A DNA stretch of 54,252 nucleotides from Campylobacterales bacterium (GTDB lineage Bacteria > Campylobacterota > Campylobacteria > Campylobacterales > Sulfurimonadaceae). Numbering within the stretch: the stretch's first letter is position 1; the number at the start of each line of letters is the position of its first letter. A program made the position numbers and the translations under genes. A model generated the notes under the pieces. The model ran no database searches. It was not told where the DNA came from and was given only the letters and a program-made list of their open reading frames with translations. The stretch lies in contig JAFGUB010000044.1 in assembly GCA_016938735.1 (NCBI GenBank), forward strand, positions 1 to 54,252. The letters are read 5' to 3'. Shown here one piece after another: positions 8,070 to 17,923 of the stretch.

Positions 8070-8909
8070 ATGAACCTTTTAGATAGCTCCATCGAACAGG
8101 CCCGCCATATCGTTTTACATGTGTGCGCACCGTTAGATGCCGACGGGCTTGGAAGTGCGAGTGCACTGTACACCTATGTGCTCACCTTGCATAAAAAGGC
8201 GACATTGGTTTGCAATGCTGAGATACCGCCACGGCTTAGGTTTATTCCCTGGGTCGATCAGGTGCGTACGCATCTACCCCAAAGCGCTGATGTCTGTATC
8301 GATATCAGTCCGGATCAAGGCGTTTTGAAGGTCCTTGAGGTGTTTGATTTTTTGCGCGCGCGTGAAGTGAAGATCAATGTGAAGATGGCCACCGCGCTTT
8401 ATGGCGGTTTGCTTGAATCGCTTGAGGGGTTTAGGTCACCTCAAACCGATGCGCGCGCACTGCACGTTGCCGCTGAATTGCTTGAACGCGGTGCCGACGC
8501 GAAAGCGGCCGTGCGCTTTTTGTTTGAGATGTTGCCGCTGAGCCATTTGCGGCTCAAGGCACTGCTGCTTTTAGAGATGCAGCTCGCGTGCGATGCGCAG
8601 TTGGCGTTGCTGTGTGTGACGCGTGCGCATTTGCAGCGCAGCGGAGCGAGCGAAGGAGCCTGTGAGGCACCTTTACGCGAGGCGCTCTGCTTGCCGAGTG
8701 TAGCGTGTGCGGTGCTCTTGGTGGAGCGTGAGGATGGGGGTGTGGGTGCAGAGCTACGCACCAAATCACTTGATGCCCGAGTCATTGCCGAGGGTTTTGG
8801 AGGGGTCGCGCAGATGCACCGCGCCACATTTGAATTGACTACCATCGGGCTTGAAGCGGCGGTAGAGATGGTGATCTTACATGTAAAGGACAGGCTTGAG
8901 ACGAAGTAA
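8070..8909 (+). CDS. DHH-phosphoesterase-like protein lacking the DHH motif
   Basis: 279 residues from the ATG at 8070. The N-terminus HVCAPLDADGLGSASALYTY matches motif I of DHH/NrnA-type phosphoesterases (D23, D25), and INVKMATALYGGLL matches a later conserved segment. The protein differs from working members: the stretch after ADVCIDIS that should contain the second Asp and the DHH triad is missing (a gap of roughly 25-30 residues compared with the family as I remember it), and the usual Asp after the GLL segment is replaced (GLLESLEGF). It may be a pseudoenzyme retained for a structural role. The last 14 bases overlap the M23 gene, and an exact palindrome at 8877-8886 is read as LHV. Confidence 0.7.
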   Translation: MNLLDSSIEQARHIVLHVCAPLDADGLGSASALYTYVLTLHKKATLVCNAEIPPRLRFIPWVDQVRTHLPQSADVCIDISPDQGVLKVLEVFDFLRAREVKINVKMATALYGGLLESLEGFRSPQTDARALHVAAELLERGADAKAAVRFLFEMLPLSHLRLKALLLLEMQLACDAQLALLCVTRAHLQRSGASEGACEAPLREALCLPSVACAVLLVEREDGGVGAELRTKSLDARVIAEGFGGVAQMHRATFELTTIGLEAAVEMVILHVKDRLETK

Positions 8910-10263
8910 TAAATTAGGTTCCGTGATCGGAATGGGGATCGTAATTGGAGTGATCGGTGTGATACTTTTTGTTGTTTTTTCACCTTCGTTTGAGCGTGAC
9001 GTGCCGAGTGTGACAGTAGAGCACAACGGCTATTGGAATCTCAAATCTCCGCTGAAGGTACGCATTAACGATCAAAGCGGTATCGGCGGTTATCGCGTCG
9101 CTTTGGAGGCAAACGGTGAGTCGATCAGTCTGGCGCAGGCACAAAACGCTGTCGCTCTGCCCGAACTCCTTTTGAGTGTCGAAGCGCCCAAAAAAGTGGC
9201 GGCGTTTAAGCCCGAATCGGTGAAGCTGATCGTTGAGGCGCACGATACGAGCAGTTGGAACTTCTTTCGCGGCAATACCGCGCGCGTTGAGCTCTCTTTG
9301 ATCGTCGATACCAAAGCGCCGCAGGTCTCGACGGTGGCGCATTCGATGTATGTGCACAAAGGCGGATCGGGAATGGTGGTGTTTGCCGCGGAGGATCCCA
9401 ATCTCGATTCACTTTATATTGAGATCGAAGGGGGAAAACGCTTTGTGGCGCAGCCCTTTTATAAAGAGGGCTATTTCATCTCTTTGGTGGCGTGGCCTTT
9501 GACGAGCGACGGCTTTTCGGCTCGTCTGATCGCAACGGATAAGGCGGGCAATCTGCATAAGAGCACCGTTCCGTTTCGCGTCAGCGACCGTACGTACCAG
9601 CTCTCCAAACTCAAGCTCTCCGATGCTTTTCTTGAGGGCAAAATCGCGGAACTGGCAGAGCTTTTTGAGATCACTCATGAGAGCGACAAGCGCCTTGATC
9701 AGTTTCGCTTGATCAACGAGCGGGTGCGGGAGAAGAACGAAAAGCTGATTCACGAGCTGACATCGGTGGTTTCAAGCGAGCGTATCGACACTTTTGAGAT
9801 TACGCCGTTTTATCCGCTCAAAAACGGTCAGAAAGTGGCGAGTTTCGGTGATCATCGGCTCTACTTTTATAATGAGGAACAGGTGAGCGAGTCGTACCAT
9901 TTAGGCCTTGATCTGGCAAGCGTGCAGATGGGTGCGATCATGTCTCAAAATGCCGGAACGGTGGTCTTTAGCGATTTTAACGGCATCTACGGCACCATGC
10001 CCGTGATCGATCACGGCTTGGGGCTTTACACCCTCTATGGGCACTGCTCAAGCGCGGCAGTGCAAAAAGGCGATAAGATACACCCCGGCGACAAGATCGC
10101 CAATACCGGTATGAGCGGCTATGCGATGGGGGATCATCTTCATTTTGGGGTACTGGTGCAGGGGATAGAGGTGCGGCCTGAGGAGTGGATGGATGCGAAG
10201 TGGATCAAGCTCAATATCACCGATACGATCAGTGATGCCAAAAAAATCATCGACCGAAAATAG
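8896..10263 (+). CDS. Membrane-anchored M23 (LytM) metallopeptidase
   Basis: 455 residues starting at a TTG (8896) that overlaps the upstream gene; AAAGGA lies 7 nt before it. One membrane helix at about 8-30 anchors a long periplasmic region with beta-rich segments. The C-terminal LytM domain holds the zinc ligands H335-x3-D339 (HLGLD) and the H414-L-H416 pair (GDHLHFGV). It should cleave peptide crosslinks in peptidoglycan. In C. jejuni the equivalent gene stands upstream of lpxC (from memory), as here. Its role may be cell-shape control, by analogy with Csd/Pgp peptidases, but the N-terminal region does not identify which. Confidence 0.88.
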   Translation: MRRSNKLGSVIGMGIVIGVIGVILFVVFSPSFERDVPSVTVEHNGYWNLKSPLKVRINDQSGIGGYRVALEANGESISLAQAQNAVALPELLLSVEAPKKVAAFKPESVKLIVEAHDTSSWNFFRGNTARVELSLIVDTKAPQVSTVAHSMYVHKGGSGMVVFAAEDPNLDSLYIEIEGGKRFVAQPFYKEGYFISLVAWPLTSDGFSARLIATDKAGNLHKSTVPFRVSDRTYQLSKLKLSDAFLEGKIAELAELFEITHESDKRLDQFRLINERVREKNEKLIHELTSVVSSERIDTFEITPFYPLKNGQKVASFGDHRLYFYNEEQVSESYHLGLDLASVQMGAIMSQNAGTVVFSDFNGIYGTMPVIDHGLGLYTLYGHCSSAAVQKGDKIHPGDKIANTGMSGYAMGDHLHFGVLVQGIEVRPEEWMDAKWIKLNITDTISDAKKIIDRK

Positions 10264-10273
10264 CAAGTTGTAC

Positions 10274-10279
10274 TATAAT
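10274..10279 (+). promoter_or_regulatory. Putative -10 box for the lpxC-tsaB-thrB operon
   Basis: TATAAT 53 bp upstream of the lpxC start, followed by an AT-rich leader with AAAAGGGG before the start codons. No convincing -35 box. Confidence 0.55.
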
Positions 10280-10332
10280 TTCGGAATGTTTTTTGCTAAT
10301 CTCTAAACAATTTTCTTACTAAAAGGGGTTTG

Positions 10333-11220
10333 ATGATGATGCAGACCACCATTGCAAAGCCGGTTGAGCTTGTAGGCATCGGCCTGCATAAGGGCAATCC
10401 CGTACGTCTAAGGCTCGAACCGCTTGATGAAGGTAGCGGGATTATCTTTTTTCGCTCCGATGTCAATATGACCATCGCACTCAAACCCGAAAATGTGATC
10501 GATACCAAGATGGCGACCGTGATCGGCAAAGAGGGCCACTTTATCTCTACCATCGAGCATCTGCTCTCTGCCGTGTATGCGTACGGGATCGACAATCTGC
10601 GCATTATTGTCAATGCTGATGAGGTACCGGTGATGGACGGCTCATCAAGTAGCTTTTGTATGCTGCTCGATGAAGCGGGTCTGGTGCAGCAGCGTCAGCC
10701 CAAAAGGATCATGCGGATCAAAAAAGAGGTGAGCGTCAAAGAGGGGGATAAGTACGTCAAACTCTCTCCAAGCGATGATCTGAGCTACGATTTTACGATC
10801 AAATTCAATCACCCTGCCATTGAGCGCCAGCAGTTCACTTTCTACTTTTCCAAGGAGAACTACAAAAACCAGATCGCCAGAGCCCGCACCTTCGGCTTTT
10901 TGCATGAGGTGCAGTATCTGCGTTCCAAAGGACTCGCGCTCGGCGGCAGTCTTGAAAATGCCGTGGTGCTTGACGACAAAAAGGTACTCAACCCTGAGGG
11001 GCTACGATTTAAAGATGAGTTCGTGCGCCATAAAGTGCTCGATGCCATCGGCGATATGTCGCTGCTGGGGCTCAACTTTATCGGTCATTATGAAGCGTTT
11101 GCCGGTAGTCACGACCTGAACCACAAAGTGACGCTTGAGTTGTTGCGCTCTAAAGAGAACTATGAGATCGTGGAGATTGGCAGTGTCAAAGTGAAGGAGC
11201 TGGCCAAAGCGTATGCATGA
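10333..11220 (+). CDS. lpxC: UDP-3-O-acyl-N-acetylglucosamine deacetylase
   Basis: 295 residues. The committed, zinc-dependent step of lipid A synthesis. The zinc site is recognisable: STIEHLLSAVYAYGIDN (His in the EHLL motif) and RHKVLDAIGDMSLLG (His and Asp). Four successive in-frame start codons (TTG-ATG-ATG-ATG, 10330-10341) follow AAAAGGGG; I use the first ATG, but those at 10336 or 10339 have more typical spacing. The 3' end overlaps tsaB by 8 bp. Presence of lpxC and waaA shows a Gram-negative envelope with lipopolysaccharide. Confidence 0.97.
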   Translation: MMMQTTIAKPVELVGIGLHKGNPVRLRLEPLDEGSGIIFFRSDVNMTIALKPENVIDTKMATVIGKEGHFISTIEHLLSAVYAYGIDNLRIIVNADEVPVMDGSSSSFCMLLDEAGLVQQRQPKRIMRIKKEVSVKEGDKYVKLSPSDDLSYDFTIKFNHPAIERQQFTFYFSKENYKNQIARARTFGFLHEVQYLRSKGLALGGSLENAVVLDDKKVLNPEGLRFKDEFVRHKVLDAIGDMSLLGLNFIGHYEAFAGSHDLNHKVTLELLRSKENYEIVEIGSVKVKELAKAYA

Positions 11221-11665
11221 CGTCGTTGTCATTGCGCTTGCTACACCGCTGCGCGTCGGAGTGTATGAAAAGGGGCAGCTTGTTGAGTCGATAGTCTCCG
11301 AGCAGGGGGCGTCCGAGGCGCTACCGCAGATCTTTGAATCGTTGATGGCACGCTACAGATTAGGCACGCTTGCTTATGCCAAAGGGCCCGGCAGCTTTAT
11401 GGGTATAAAGGTCGCGTATCTGTTTTTAAAAACCCTGAGTATTGTCAAAGGGTATCGTTTTGTAGCAACAGATGCTTTTTTCTTTAATGAAAACCGCCCC
11501 ATCAAAGCGGTTGGAAAGCTCTATTTCGTTAAAAATGCGGATACAATCGAGACGAGAGCGTTTGATGAAGTGCCCCAAGGCGGCTTTAGCTTGCCAAGGC
11601 AGATCCGCATCGATGAATTTGATGTCGACACGCTCCCCTTTTATGGAATCGGGGCGGTCGGATAA
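11213..11665 (+). CDS. tsaB: tRNA threonylcarbamoyladenosine biosynthesis protein TsaB (short form)
   Basis: 150 residues, shorter than the roughly 230 of Escherichia coli TsaB, but of the size I recall in Campylobacterota. TsaB is a non-catalytic actin-fold partner of TsaD in t6A37 formation on ANN-decoding tRNAs. The diagnostic motif AYAKGPGSFMGIKVAYLF corresponds to GPGSFTGLR of the family, and the N-terminal IALATPLRVGVYEKGQ forms the first strands. It overlaps lpxC and ends 9 bp before thrB, so it is in the middle of an operon. Confidence 0.85.
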   Translation: MHDVVVIALATPLRVGVYEKGQLVESIVSEQGASEALPQIFESLMARYRLGTLAYAKGPGSFMGIKVAYLFLKTLSIVKGYRFVATDAFFFNENRPIKAVGKLYFVKNADTIETRAFDEVPQGGFSLPRQIRIDEFDVDTLPFYGIGAVG

Positions 11666-11674
11666 GGACCGTTT

Positions 11675-12556
11675 TTGACCGTTAGCGTACCAGCAACCAG
11701 CGCCAATCTGGGCCCCGGATTTGATACATTGGGTTTGGCTTTGGGCCTTCACAACAAAGTGGAATTTAAGCCTTCGCGTTTTTTTAGCGTAGCCATCAAA
11801 GGCGAAGGCGAAGACAACGCAAGGCTCAAAGGTAACAACCTCTTTGTAAGCATCTTCAACGACCATTACAAGCGTCTGACGCAGAAAAAGCAAAATTATA
11901 AGTTCACTTTTTATAATGAAATACCGATGTCGCGCGGGCTTGGAAGCTCCTCTGCGGTTATTGTCAGTGCGATTGCCACCGCGCATGAAGCGGCCGGTGT
12001 GCGGGTCTCCAAGCGCCGTATCCTCAACTACGCGCTGGCCTATGAGCCGCATCCGGACAACATCACACCGGCTGTGATGGGCGGATTTAATGTGTCAACG
12101 CTTGAGAAGAGTAAGGTCTTTTCCGAAAGCAAACATCTGCCTGATTATCTCAAAGCAGTGGTCGTTATTCCTGATAAACCTATTTCCACCGCCAAATCGC
12201 GCACGGCGTTGCCCCGCTCCTATTCTAAAGAGAACGCCATTTTCAATCTGTCGCATACCGCTTTGACCGTAGCGGCTTTCTACACTGAAAATTGGGAGCT
12301 TTTGCGCCTCTCTACGCAGGATCGCTTTCATCAGAAATTGCGTATGAAAATGCTTCCTGAGCTCTTCAACGTTCAAAAACTTGCCTACGAGCATGGTGCG
12401 TTGATGAGTACGCTCTCGGGCAGTGGTTCGACTTTTTTTAATATGACCTACGATCATGATGCCGAAAACCTTAAAGAGCAGCTATCAAGCGCGTTTCCGG
12501 AGTTTATTGTCAAAGTGCTCGACTTTGACAACACCGGCCTCGTTGTTGATAAGTAA
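11675..12556 (+). CDS. thrB: Homoserine kinase
   Basis: 293 residues, GHMP kinase family. Phosphorylates homoserine on the route to threonine. Substrate-site motif [15 protein letters not shown] at residues 6-20, ATP-binding loop [16 protein letters not shown] near 86-101, and the third GHMP motif [11 protein letters not shown] near 248-258. The start is a TTG preceded by TAAGGA. It sits between tsaB and the translation block, as in C. jejuni (from memory). Confidence 0.95.
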   Translation: MTVSVPATSANLGPGFDTLGLALGLHNKVEFKPSRFFSVAIKGEGEDNARLKGNNLFVSIFNDHYKRLTQKKQNYKFTFYNEIPMSRGLGSSSAVIVSAIATAHEAAGVRVSKRRILNYALAYEPHPDNITPAVMGGFNVSTLEKSKVFSESKHLPDYLKAVVVIPDKPISTAKSRTALPRSYSKENAIFNLSHTALTVAAFYTENWELLRLSTQDRFHQKLRMKMLPELFNVQKLAYEHGALMSTLSGSGSTFFNMTYDHDAENLKEQLSSAFPEFIVKVLDFDNTGLVVDK

Positions 12557-12595
12557 GTCGGGGCCCTCCCGCCACCAATTCAAGAAAGTTTAGGC

Positions 12596-12601
12596 TATAA
12601 T
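12596..12601 (+). promoter_or_regulatory. Putative -10 box overlapping the ylxR start codon
   Basis: TATAAT whose last two bases belong to the ATG at 12600. If active, transcription would begin near 12608, inside the ylxR reading frame as drawn, and translation could start at the internal Met codon 12630. Confidence 0.45.
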
Positions 12602-12854
12602 GGCACGAAAATTTCATAAGCCGCAGCGCATGTGTGTCGTCTGTCGTCAGCGGTCCGCGCAAGAGAGCCTGTTACGCCTACAGTGTCATGAGAGGCTCCT
12701 CACCCCTTATCAAAACCAAGGGCGAAGTTTTTATATCTGCTTTACATGTATCGACACAAAAGGCTGCGCTAAAGTTTTGGCAAAGCAGTGTAAAAGCGGA
12801 GAGATCGAGGCGCTTATGAAGCAATTAAAGGAGTTCACCGTTGATGACAGATAA
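12600..12854 (+). CDS. YlxR/DUF448 family RNA-binding protein (RnpM type)
   Basis: 84 residues with the family motif RMCVVCRQR near residues 10-18 and a second cysteine pair near [10 protein letters not shown]. In Bacillus the family member binds RNase P RNA and modulates its activity; the gene typically stands between nusA and infB. Here it directly precedes infB and overlaps it by 11 bp. Start uncertain: the ATG at 12600 overlaps a TATAAT box, and an alternative ATG at 12630 gives a 74-residue protein that still includes the motif. A palindrome variant at 12742-12751 is read as FTCID. Confidence 0.85.
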   Translation: MARKFHKPQRMCVVCRQRSAQESLLRLQCHERLLTPYQNQGRSFYICFTCIDTKGCAKVLAKQCKSGEIEALMKQLKEFTVDDR

Positions 12855-15417
12855 AGTTAGGGTCCATGAGATAGCTAAAGAGCTTGGAATCTCTTCCAAG
12901 GAGGTCGTGGACAAAGCAGTTCTGATCGGAGTATCGGCCAAAACGGCTTCAAGTACTGTTTCGATGGAAGAGGCTGAGCAGATCATGAACTTCATCATGA
13001 ACGGTGCAGCGGAGTCGGCTCCAAGCAAGCAGAGTGTCAAAAAAGTAGTGACCGAAGAGCATGTAGTCGTTCAAAAACCAATGTCGGCTCCCGTGGCGGC
13101 GCAACCTGTCAAACCAGAAGCGGTTCAAGCCCGTCAGCCGTTCCTTGAAGAGAAGGTCTCCGAAGAGGAACAAAACGTTCAAGAGATTGCCGAAGAAGAG
13201 GTTGCTGTACGTAAAACAGGTCTGAAGATCGTTAAGAAGAAGCGACCAAAAGAGGAGGAGGTGGCGACACAGCAGCGCCAGGCCGAACAGGAGAGTAAGA
13301 AACTCTCAAATTACGGCAAGCTCAGTGTCGAAGCACTCCGCGAGATTGAGGAGAAAAAAGCCCGCAAAAAAGCGCAAGCCGCAGCTCCGGTGCAAAAGAA
13401 AGATCAGGGGATGACCCTTGACATTTTTGGCGGCAGTCTGGCTGAAGTCTCGATGGATTATGAAGAGAATGAGGTCGTTTTGATGGATCTCAGTGAAATT
13501 GACCGCAAAATTCAAGACGAAGAGCCTGTCAAGCCAAAAGAGAAAAAACCGATCGGCAGAAACTCGGGCAAGAAGCAGGGCAGTGGGAAAAAGACACAGC
13601 AGGTGTCGCGCGGAAAACGTCAAAAGTACGCTAAAAATCGCCCTAGCGACGAAGTAGTTACCCACGTTGAGATTCCTGAGGATATTCGTGTTTATGAATT
13701 TGCCGAGAAGGTGAACAAACCTTTGGGCGAGGTGATCAAAATTCTCTTCAACCTCGGCATGATGGTGACCAAAAACGACTTTTTGGGCAAAGACGAGATC
13801 GAGATTTTGGCCGAAGAGTTCCAAGTAGAGGTGACTACGGTCGATCCAAAAGACGCCTTTAACTATGAAGAGAGCTACGAAGAAGATGCGCTTTTGGATG
13901 AGCATCTTGAAGAGCGTCCGCCGATTATCACCATCATGGGACACGTTGACCACGGTAAGACTTCGCTCCTTGATGCAATCCGCAATGCCAAAGTCGCTGC
14001 CGGCGAAGCGGGCGGGATCACACAACATATCGGGGCCTATACGATTGATCAAAACGGCAAAAAGATCACCTTCATCGACACCCCTGGGCACGCAGCATTT
14101 ACCCATATGCGGGCACGCGGTGCGCAGGTGACCGACCTTATTATCATCGTCGTTGCAGCGGATGACGGTGTGAAGCCGCAAACGCTTGAAGCCATTCGCC
14201 TCTCCAAAGAGGAGAAGGTGCCGGTGATCGTGGCCATCAATAAAATGGACAAAGAAGCGGCTAATCCCGATATGGTCAAGGGCCAAATGGCCGAGCATGG
14301 TCTAAGTCCCGTCGATTGGGGCGGCGATGTTGAATTTATTCCCATCTCTGCTAAAACCGGCAAAGGCTTAGACGAGCTACTTGAGAATATCCTGATTCAA
14401 TCAGAGTTGCTGGAGCTGCGTGCCAACCCCAATGCCGCCGCCAAAGCGGTGGTGGTTGAGAGCTCGCTCGAGAAGGGGCGTGGTCCTGTGGCGACGGTCA
14501 TTGTGCAAAACGGAACCCTTCGCGTCGGAGACAACGTGGTGTGCGGATCGGCTTATGGTCGTGTGCGTGCTTTGGTGGATAATCTCAAACGCCAGATTGA
14601 TCAGATAGGACCAAGTGAAGCGGCGGTCGTTGTAGGGCTCAATGAGGTGCCCGGATCGGGTGAGACGCTTATTGCGGTTGAGAGCGATAAAGAGGCGCGC
14701 GAATATGCGCAGAAGCGCTACGAGTACGAGCGGCTTAAAGAGCTCTCACACTCGACCAAAACTACCCTTGACGAACTGGGTGCGCTCATTGCCGAGGGGA
14801 ACCTCAAGGCGCTTAAAGTGGTGCTAAAAACCGACGTACACGGCTCGCTCGAAGCGATTCGTTCGTCGCTCTCAAGTCTGCGTAACGATGAAGTCAAAGT
14901 GGAGATCATCTCTTCAGGCGTGGGCGGTATCACAGAAAATGACGTCCAACTGGTCAATAACTCCGAAAATTGTATGCTGCTGGGCTTCAACGTGCGTCCG
15001 ACGGGTACCGTCAAGGCGCTCGCCAAGCAGACGGGGGTTGAGATTCGCACCTATACGATCATCTATCAGCTCATCGATGACGTGACGGCGATGCTCACGG
15101 GCATGATGGCGCCGAAATACACCGAACAGCACAGTGGTCAGGCCGATGTGCGCGAAGTCTTCAAGATCCCCAAAGGGGTCGTTGCCGGATCAGTGGTGGT
15201 TGACGGTAAGCTGGTGCGCGGCGGTTTGGTGCGGGTCATCCGCAGCGGCGTCGTCATTCACGAAGGGCGTCTTGATTCGCTCAAGCGCTTCAAAGACGAC
15301 GTCAAAGAGGTCGGCAGCGGTTATGAGTGCGGCGTCGTCATCAACGGTTATGAAGACGTTCGTCCCGGCGACGTTATCGAAACCTTCGTTAAAGTCGAGC
15401 AAAAAGTCTCCCTGTGA
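12844..15417 (+). CDS. infB: Translation initiation factor IF-2
   Basis: 857 residues. N-terminal IF2_N segment ([21 protein letters not shown]), a long charged Ala/Glu/Lys linker to about residue 280, a second IF2_N-like segment, then the GTPase domain from about 355 with G1 [13 protein letters not shown]3 DTPGHAAF and G4 NKMD, and the domains that bind initiator tRNA. AAAGGAG precedes a TTG-ATG pair; I use the ATG at 12844. The gene contains no copy of the palindrome in 2.6 kb. It overlaps ylxR upstream and rbfA downstream, forming a translation-initiation/ribosome-maturation operon. Confidence 0.98.
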   Translation: MTDKVRVHEIAKELGISSKEVVDKAVLIGVSAKTASSTVSMEEAEQIMNFIMNGAAESAPSKQSVKKVVTEEHVVVQKPMSAPVAAQPVKPEAVQARQPFLEEKVSEEEQNVQEIAEEEVAVRKTGLKIVKKKRPKEEEVATQQRQAEQESKKLSNYGKLSVEALREIEEKKARKKAQAAAPVQKKDQGMTLDIFGGSLAEVSMDYEENEVVLMDLSEIDRKIQDEEPVKPKEKKPIGRNSGKKQGSGKKTQQVSRGKRQKYAKNRPSDEVVTHVEIPEDIRVYEFAEKVNKPLGEVIKILFNLGMMVTKNDFLGKDEIEILAEEFQVEVTTVDPKDAFNYEESYEEDALLDEHLEERPPIITIMGHVDHGKTSLLDAIRNAKVAAGEAGGITQHIGAYTIDQNGKKITFIDTPGHAAFTHMRARGAQVTDLIIIVVAADDGVKPQTLEAIRLSKEEKVPVIVAINKMDKEAANPDMVKGQMAEHGLSPVDWGGDVEFIPISAKTGKGLDELLENILIQSELLELRANPNAAAKAVVVESSLEKGRGPVATVIVQNGTLRVGDNVVCGSAYGRVRALVDNLKRQIDQIGPSEAAVVVGLNEVPGSGETLIAVESDKEAREYAQKRYEYERLKELSHSTKTTLDELGALIAEGNLKALKVVLKTDVHGSLEAIRSSLSSLRNDEVKVEIISSGVGGITENDVQLVNNSENCMLLGFNVRPTGTVKALAKQTGVEIRTYTIIYQLIDDVTAMLTGMMAPKYTEQHSGQADVREVFKIPKGVVAGSVVVDGKLVRGGLVRVIRSGVVIHEGRLDSLKRFKDDVKEVGSGYECGVVINGYEDVRPGDVIETFVKVEQKVSL

Positions 15418-15782
15418 CGCCCGAACAGATCAAAGTCAAACGCACCGAGTCGCTGCTTAAAGAGCTGATTCCCGAAGCGATCAGCACCCTCTCCGATGCA
15501 CGTTTGCATGAGCTGGATATCACCGACGTGAAGTGCGCGCGCGGACGCATTGATGCGAAGGTCTATCTTGACCCGCATTATTTTAATGAAGAGGAGCGCC
15601 GCTTTTTTCTGAAGCAGCTCGCTAAAGCGCGACCGGTGATTGAAGAGTACTGCTTGCAAGAACAGGGGTGGTTTCGCTGCCCAAAGCTCGCTTTTGAGTT
15701 TGACGATCAGCTTGAGAAGAGCCAGAAAATCGAAGCACTTTTTGCGCAGATCGCTAAAGAACGCCCCAAAGAGGAGGAGTGA
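15414..15782 (+). CDS. rbfA: Ribosome-binding factor A
   Basis: 122 residues, KH-like fold ([30 protein letters not shown]). Needed for late 30S maturation and 16S 5' processing. GTG start overlapping the infB stop (GTGA), so translation is coupled. The divergent C-terminal half is normal for the family in Campylobacterota; assignment rests mainly on position and the N-terminal half. Confidence 0.88.
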   Translation: MTPEQIKVKRTESLLKELIPEAISTLSDARLHELDITDVKCARGRIDAKVYLDPHYFNEEERRFFLKQLAKARPVIEEYCLQEQGWFRCPKLAFEFDDQLEKSQKIEALFAQIAKERPKEEE

Positions 15783-16219
15783 TGTCACTCGAACACGATA
15801 TTGAGACGATGCTTGGCTCCATCGGCTTATCGCTCTATGATACGTCGCTGCACAGCGAGTTTGGCGAGACGATCTACCGCATCAGCGTTACATGTAAAGA
15901 GGGCGCGGGGGTGAGTATGGACAAGGTTGTCGAAGCGACCAAGCTCATCTCTCCGATGTTAGACGTCACGCCGCCCCTCTCAGGCGAGTACCGTCTTGAG
16001 GTGAGTTCGCCGGGCATCGAGCGTAAGTTAACGACCCTTTCGCATTTTGCCAAGTCGATCGGCGAGAAGGTGCAGGTGAGCCTCAAAGACAAAACCAAAC
16101 TTCAGGGGCTGCTGATCTCAGTCGAGGGCGAGCGGATAAGCATCGAGGATGAAGCCGCCGGTGTCCTTACCATCGACTTTGACCAAATCAGCAAGGCCAA
16201 AACCTACTTCGAGTGGTAA
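15782..16219 (+). CDS. rimP: Ribosome maturation factor RimP
   Basis: 145 residues from the ATG at 15782, which overlaps the rbfA stop (TGATG) and follows GAGGAGG. Family features: alpha-beta N-terminal domain with the core SGEYRLEVSSPGIERKL near 75-91, followed by a small Sm-like C-terminal barrel. Promotes 30S assembly. An exact palindrome at 15888-15897 is read as VTCKEG. Its 3' end overlaps ribD by 7 bp. Confidence 0.93.
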   Translation: MSLEHDIETMLGSIGLSLYDTSLHSEFGETIYRISVTCKEGAGVSMDKVVEATKLISPMLDVTPPLSGEYRLEVSSPGIERKLTTLSHFAKSIGEKVQVSLKDKTKLQGLLISVEGERISIEDEAAGVLTIDFDQISKAKTYFEW

Positions 16220-17211
16220 ACGCCGATACGCTTTGGATGCGTCTCGCCATCGAAGAGGCGTGGAAGGCTCAAGGTTCTACTCTGCCCAATCCCGCCGTGG
16301 GCGCGGTGCTTGTGAGCAGCAGTGGCGAGCTTTTGGGTCTGGGCGCACATCAAAGAGCGGGTGGTGCCCATGCCGAACTCCTTGCGCTGCGAAATGCTGG
16401 GGCAAAGCTCAGCGCTGATCCCTCTTGGCTTACATGGTATGATCCTTTTGAGCTTCACCGACGTTTGCGTCACCATCCCAACCTCTTTACCGATACCACG
16501 CTTTATGTCACGCTGGAGCCCTGCGCTCATGAGGGCCGCACCCCTTCGTGCGCGGCGCTCCTTGCAGATCTTATGATCCCGCGCGTGGTGATCGCCCATA
16601 GCGATAACCACCCGCAGGCCCGCGGCGGCGCGGCGCTGCTACGCCAAAGCGGCATAGAGGTAATCGAAGGGGTGTGCGAAGATGAAGCGCACAGGTTGCT
16701 GCTCCCCTTTTTACATGTAAGCCAAAAACCGCTGCGGCTCTTTAAATGGGCGCAGCGGCTTGACGGCACGATTGACGGCGGAGTGATTAGTTCCGAAGCG
16801 TCGCGCCGCTATGTCCACAGCTTGCGCGACGCCTGCGATCTGCTGGTGATCGGCGGCAATACGGTGCGCACGGATCGCCCGACGCTCGATGCGAGACTCT
16901 GTGGCGGACGTGCGCCCGATCTGCTGATCTATTCGCGCGAAAAGGCGTTTGACCTCAGCATACCGCTCTTTGGCGTGCCCGATCGAAAGGTCTTTATTGA
17001 GTCGGATTTAAAGCGGCTTAGCGACTACCGCTTTGTGCTGATCGAAGGGGGCGCGGGGATGTTTGCGGCGTGCAAGGCCGATTTCGATCTCGCCTTTGTG
17101 GCTCCTTCAAGCGGCGGCGGTGCGCTGTCGATGAACCCCCAAGCGCGCTATGATCTCTTACATGTAGGCCGCTGCGACAAGGATGCGGTACTTTGGATGA
17201 AAAGGCTCTAA
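16213..17211 (+). CDS. ribD: Bifunctional riboflavin biosynthesis deaminase/reductase
   Basis: 332 residues. N-terminal cytidine-deaminase-like domain with zinc site GGAHAELLA (His, Glu) and LEPCAHEGRTPSC (two Cys); C-terminal reductase domain from about 170 (LFKWAQRLDGTIDG). Carries out steps two and three of riboflavin synthesis. The start is a GTG overlapping rimP. Two palindrome copies (16711-16720 exact, 17158-17167 with one mismatch) are both read as LHV in non-catalytic linkers. Confidence 0.95.
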   Translation: MVNADTLWMRLAIEEAWKAQGSTLPNPAVGAVLVSSSGELLGLGAHQRAGGAHAELLALRNAGAKLSADPSWLTWYDPFELHRRLRHHPNLFTDTTLYVTLEPCAHEGRTPSCAALLADLMIPRVVIAHSDNHPQARGGAALLRQSGIEVIEGVCEDEAHRLLLPFLHVSQKPLRLFKWAQRLDGTIDGGVISSEASRRYVHSLRDACDLLVIGGNTVRTDRPTLDARLCGGRAPDLLIYSREKAFDLSIPLFGVPDRKVFIESDLKRLSDYRFVLIEGGAGMFAACKADFDLAFVAPSSGGGALSMNPQARYDLLHVGRCDKDAVLWMKRL

Positions 17212-17212
17212 A

Positions 17213-17923
17213 ATGGAAAAACAGGAAAAAATCGTCTCAATGTTTGATGCCATCGCCCCGACCTATGATCGGGCCAACCGCGTGATGAGCATGGGGGTGG
17301 ATCGTAGCTGGCGTAAAAAAGGGTGTGACAAGGCATTTGCATTTTATGGGCATGAGCGTATCGAGCGCATTGCGGATGTGGCGTGCGGCACCGGTGATAT
17401 GATGGGGTATTGGAGCGCTCAGGCCAAGGCAAACGGCATCAGCATCGGCGAAATCGTGGGGATCGACCCCTCTGAAGGGATGGTGGGCGTGGGGCGGCAG
17501 AAGTTTCCCCATTTTGCTTATCACATTGCCAAAGCGACCGAGTTGCCGCTGGAAAACCAAAGTTGCGACATCCTCTCGATTACCTACGGGATTCGTAACG
17601 TCATCGAGCGTGAAGCGGCGCTAAAAGAGTTTCACCGCGTGCTCAAAAGCGGCGGCATGGTGGTGATTTTGGAGTTTATGAAAAACGAGCACCCCTCGCT
17701 TTTGGGGCGCGTGCGCGACTTTTACATGCACCGCATCCTGCCGCGTATCGGCGGTTTTATCTCCAAAAACCGCGAAGCGTATGAGTATCTACCCAACTCC
17801 ATCGAGGGCTTTTTAAGCGTCGAAAAAATGCAAGAGGAGCTTAGAACCGCAGGCTTTGAGATCCGCTTTACCCAGAGTTTTTCGATGGATATCTCCACAC
17901 TGATTATCGCCCAAAAGTTATGA
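17213..17923 (+). CDS. ubiE: Demethylmenaquinone (ubiquinone) C-methyltransferase
   Basis: 236 residues, class I SAM-dependent methyltransferase. VDRSWRKKG and VACGTGDMMGYW (SAM motif I) near the N-terminus, SITYGIRNVIEREAAL in the middle. The UbiE/MenG signature fits. In an organism with a futalosine-type deaminase (see 20657-21862) its substrate is most likely demethylmenaquinone. One base separates it from ribD, and it overlaps xseA by 4 bp (ATGA). Confidence 0.93.
   Translation: MEKQEKIVSMFDAIAPTYDRANRVMSMGVDRSWRKKGCDKAFAFYGHERIERIADVACGTGDMMGYWSAQAKANGISIGEIVGIDPSEGMVGVGRQKFPHFAYHIAKATELPLENQSCDILSITYGIRNVIEREAALKEFHRVLKSGGMVVILEFMKNEHPSLLGRVRDFYMHRILPRIGGFISKNREAYEYLPNSIEGFLSVEKMQEELRTAGFEIRFTQSFSMDISTLIIAQKL

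Noticed and set aside
8115-8124. TTACATGTGT in the DHH-like gene
   Set aside because: Two mismatches; encodes LHV like true copies and may be a decayed one, but it is left out of the counts.
13306-14298. 330-codon open frame antisense to infB
   Set aside because: Long antisense frames are common opposite biased GC-rich genes; composition is His/Leu/Phe-rich without motifs, and infB is certain.
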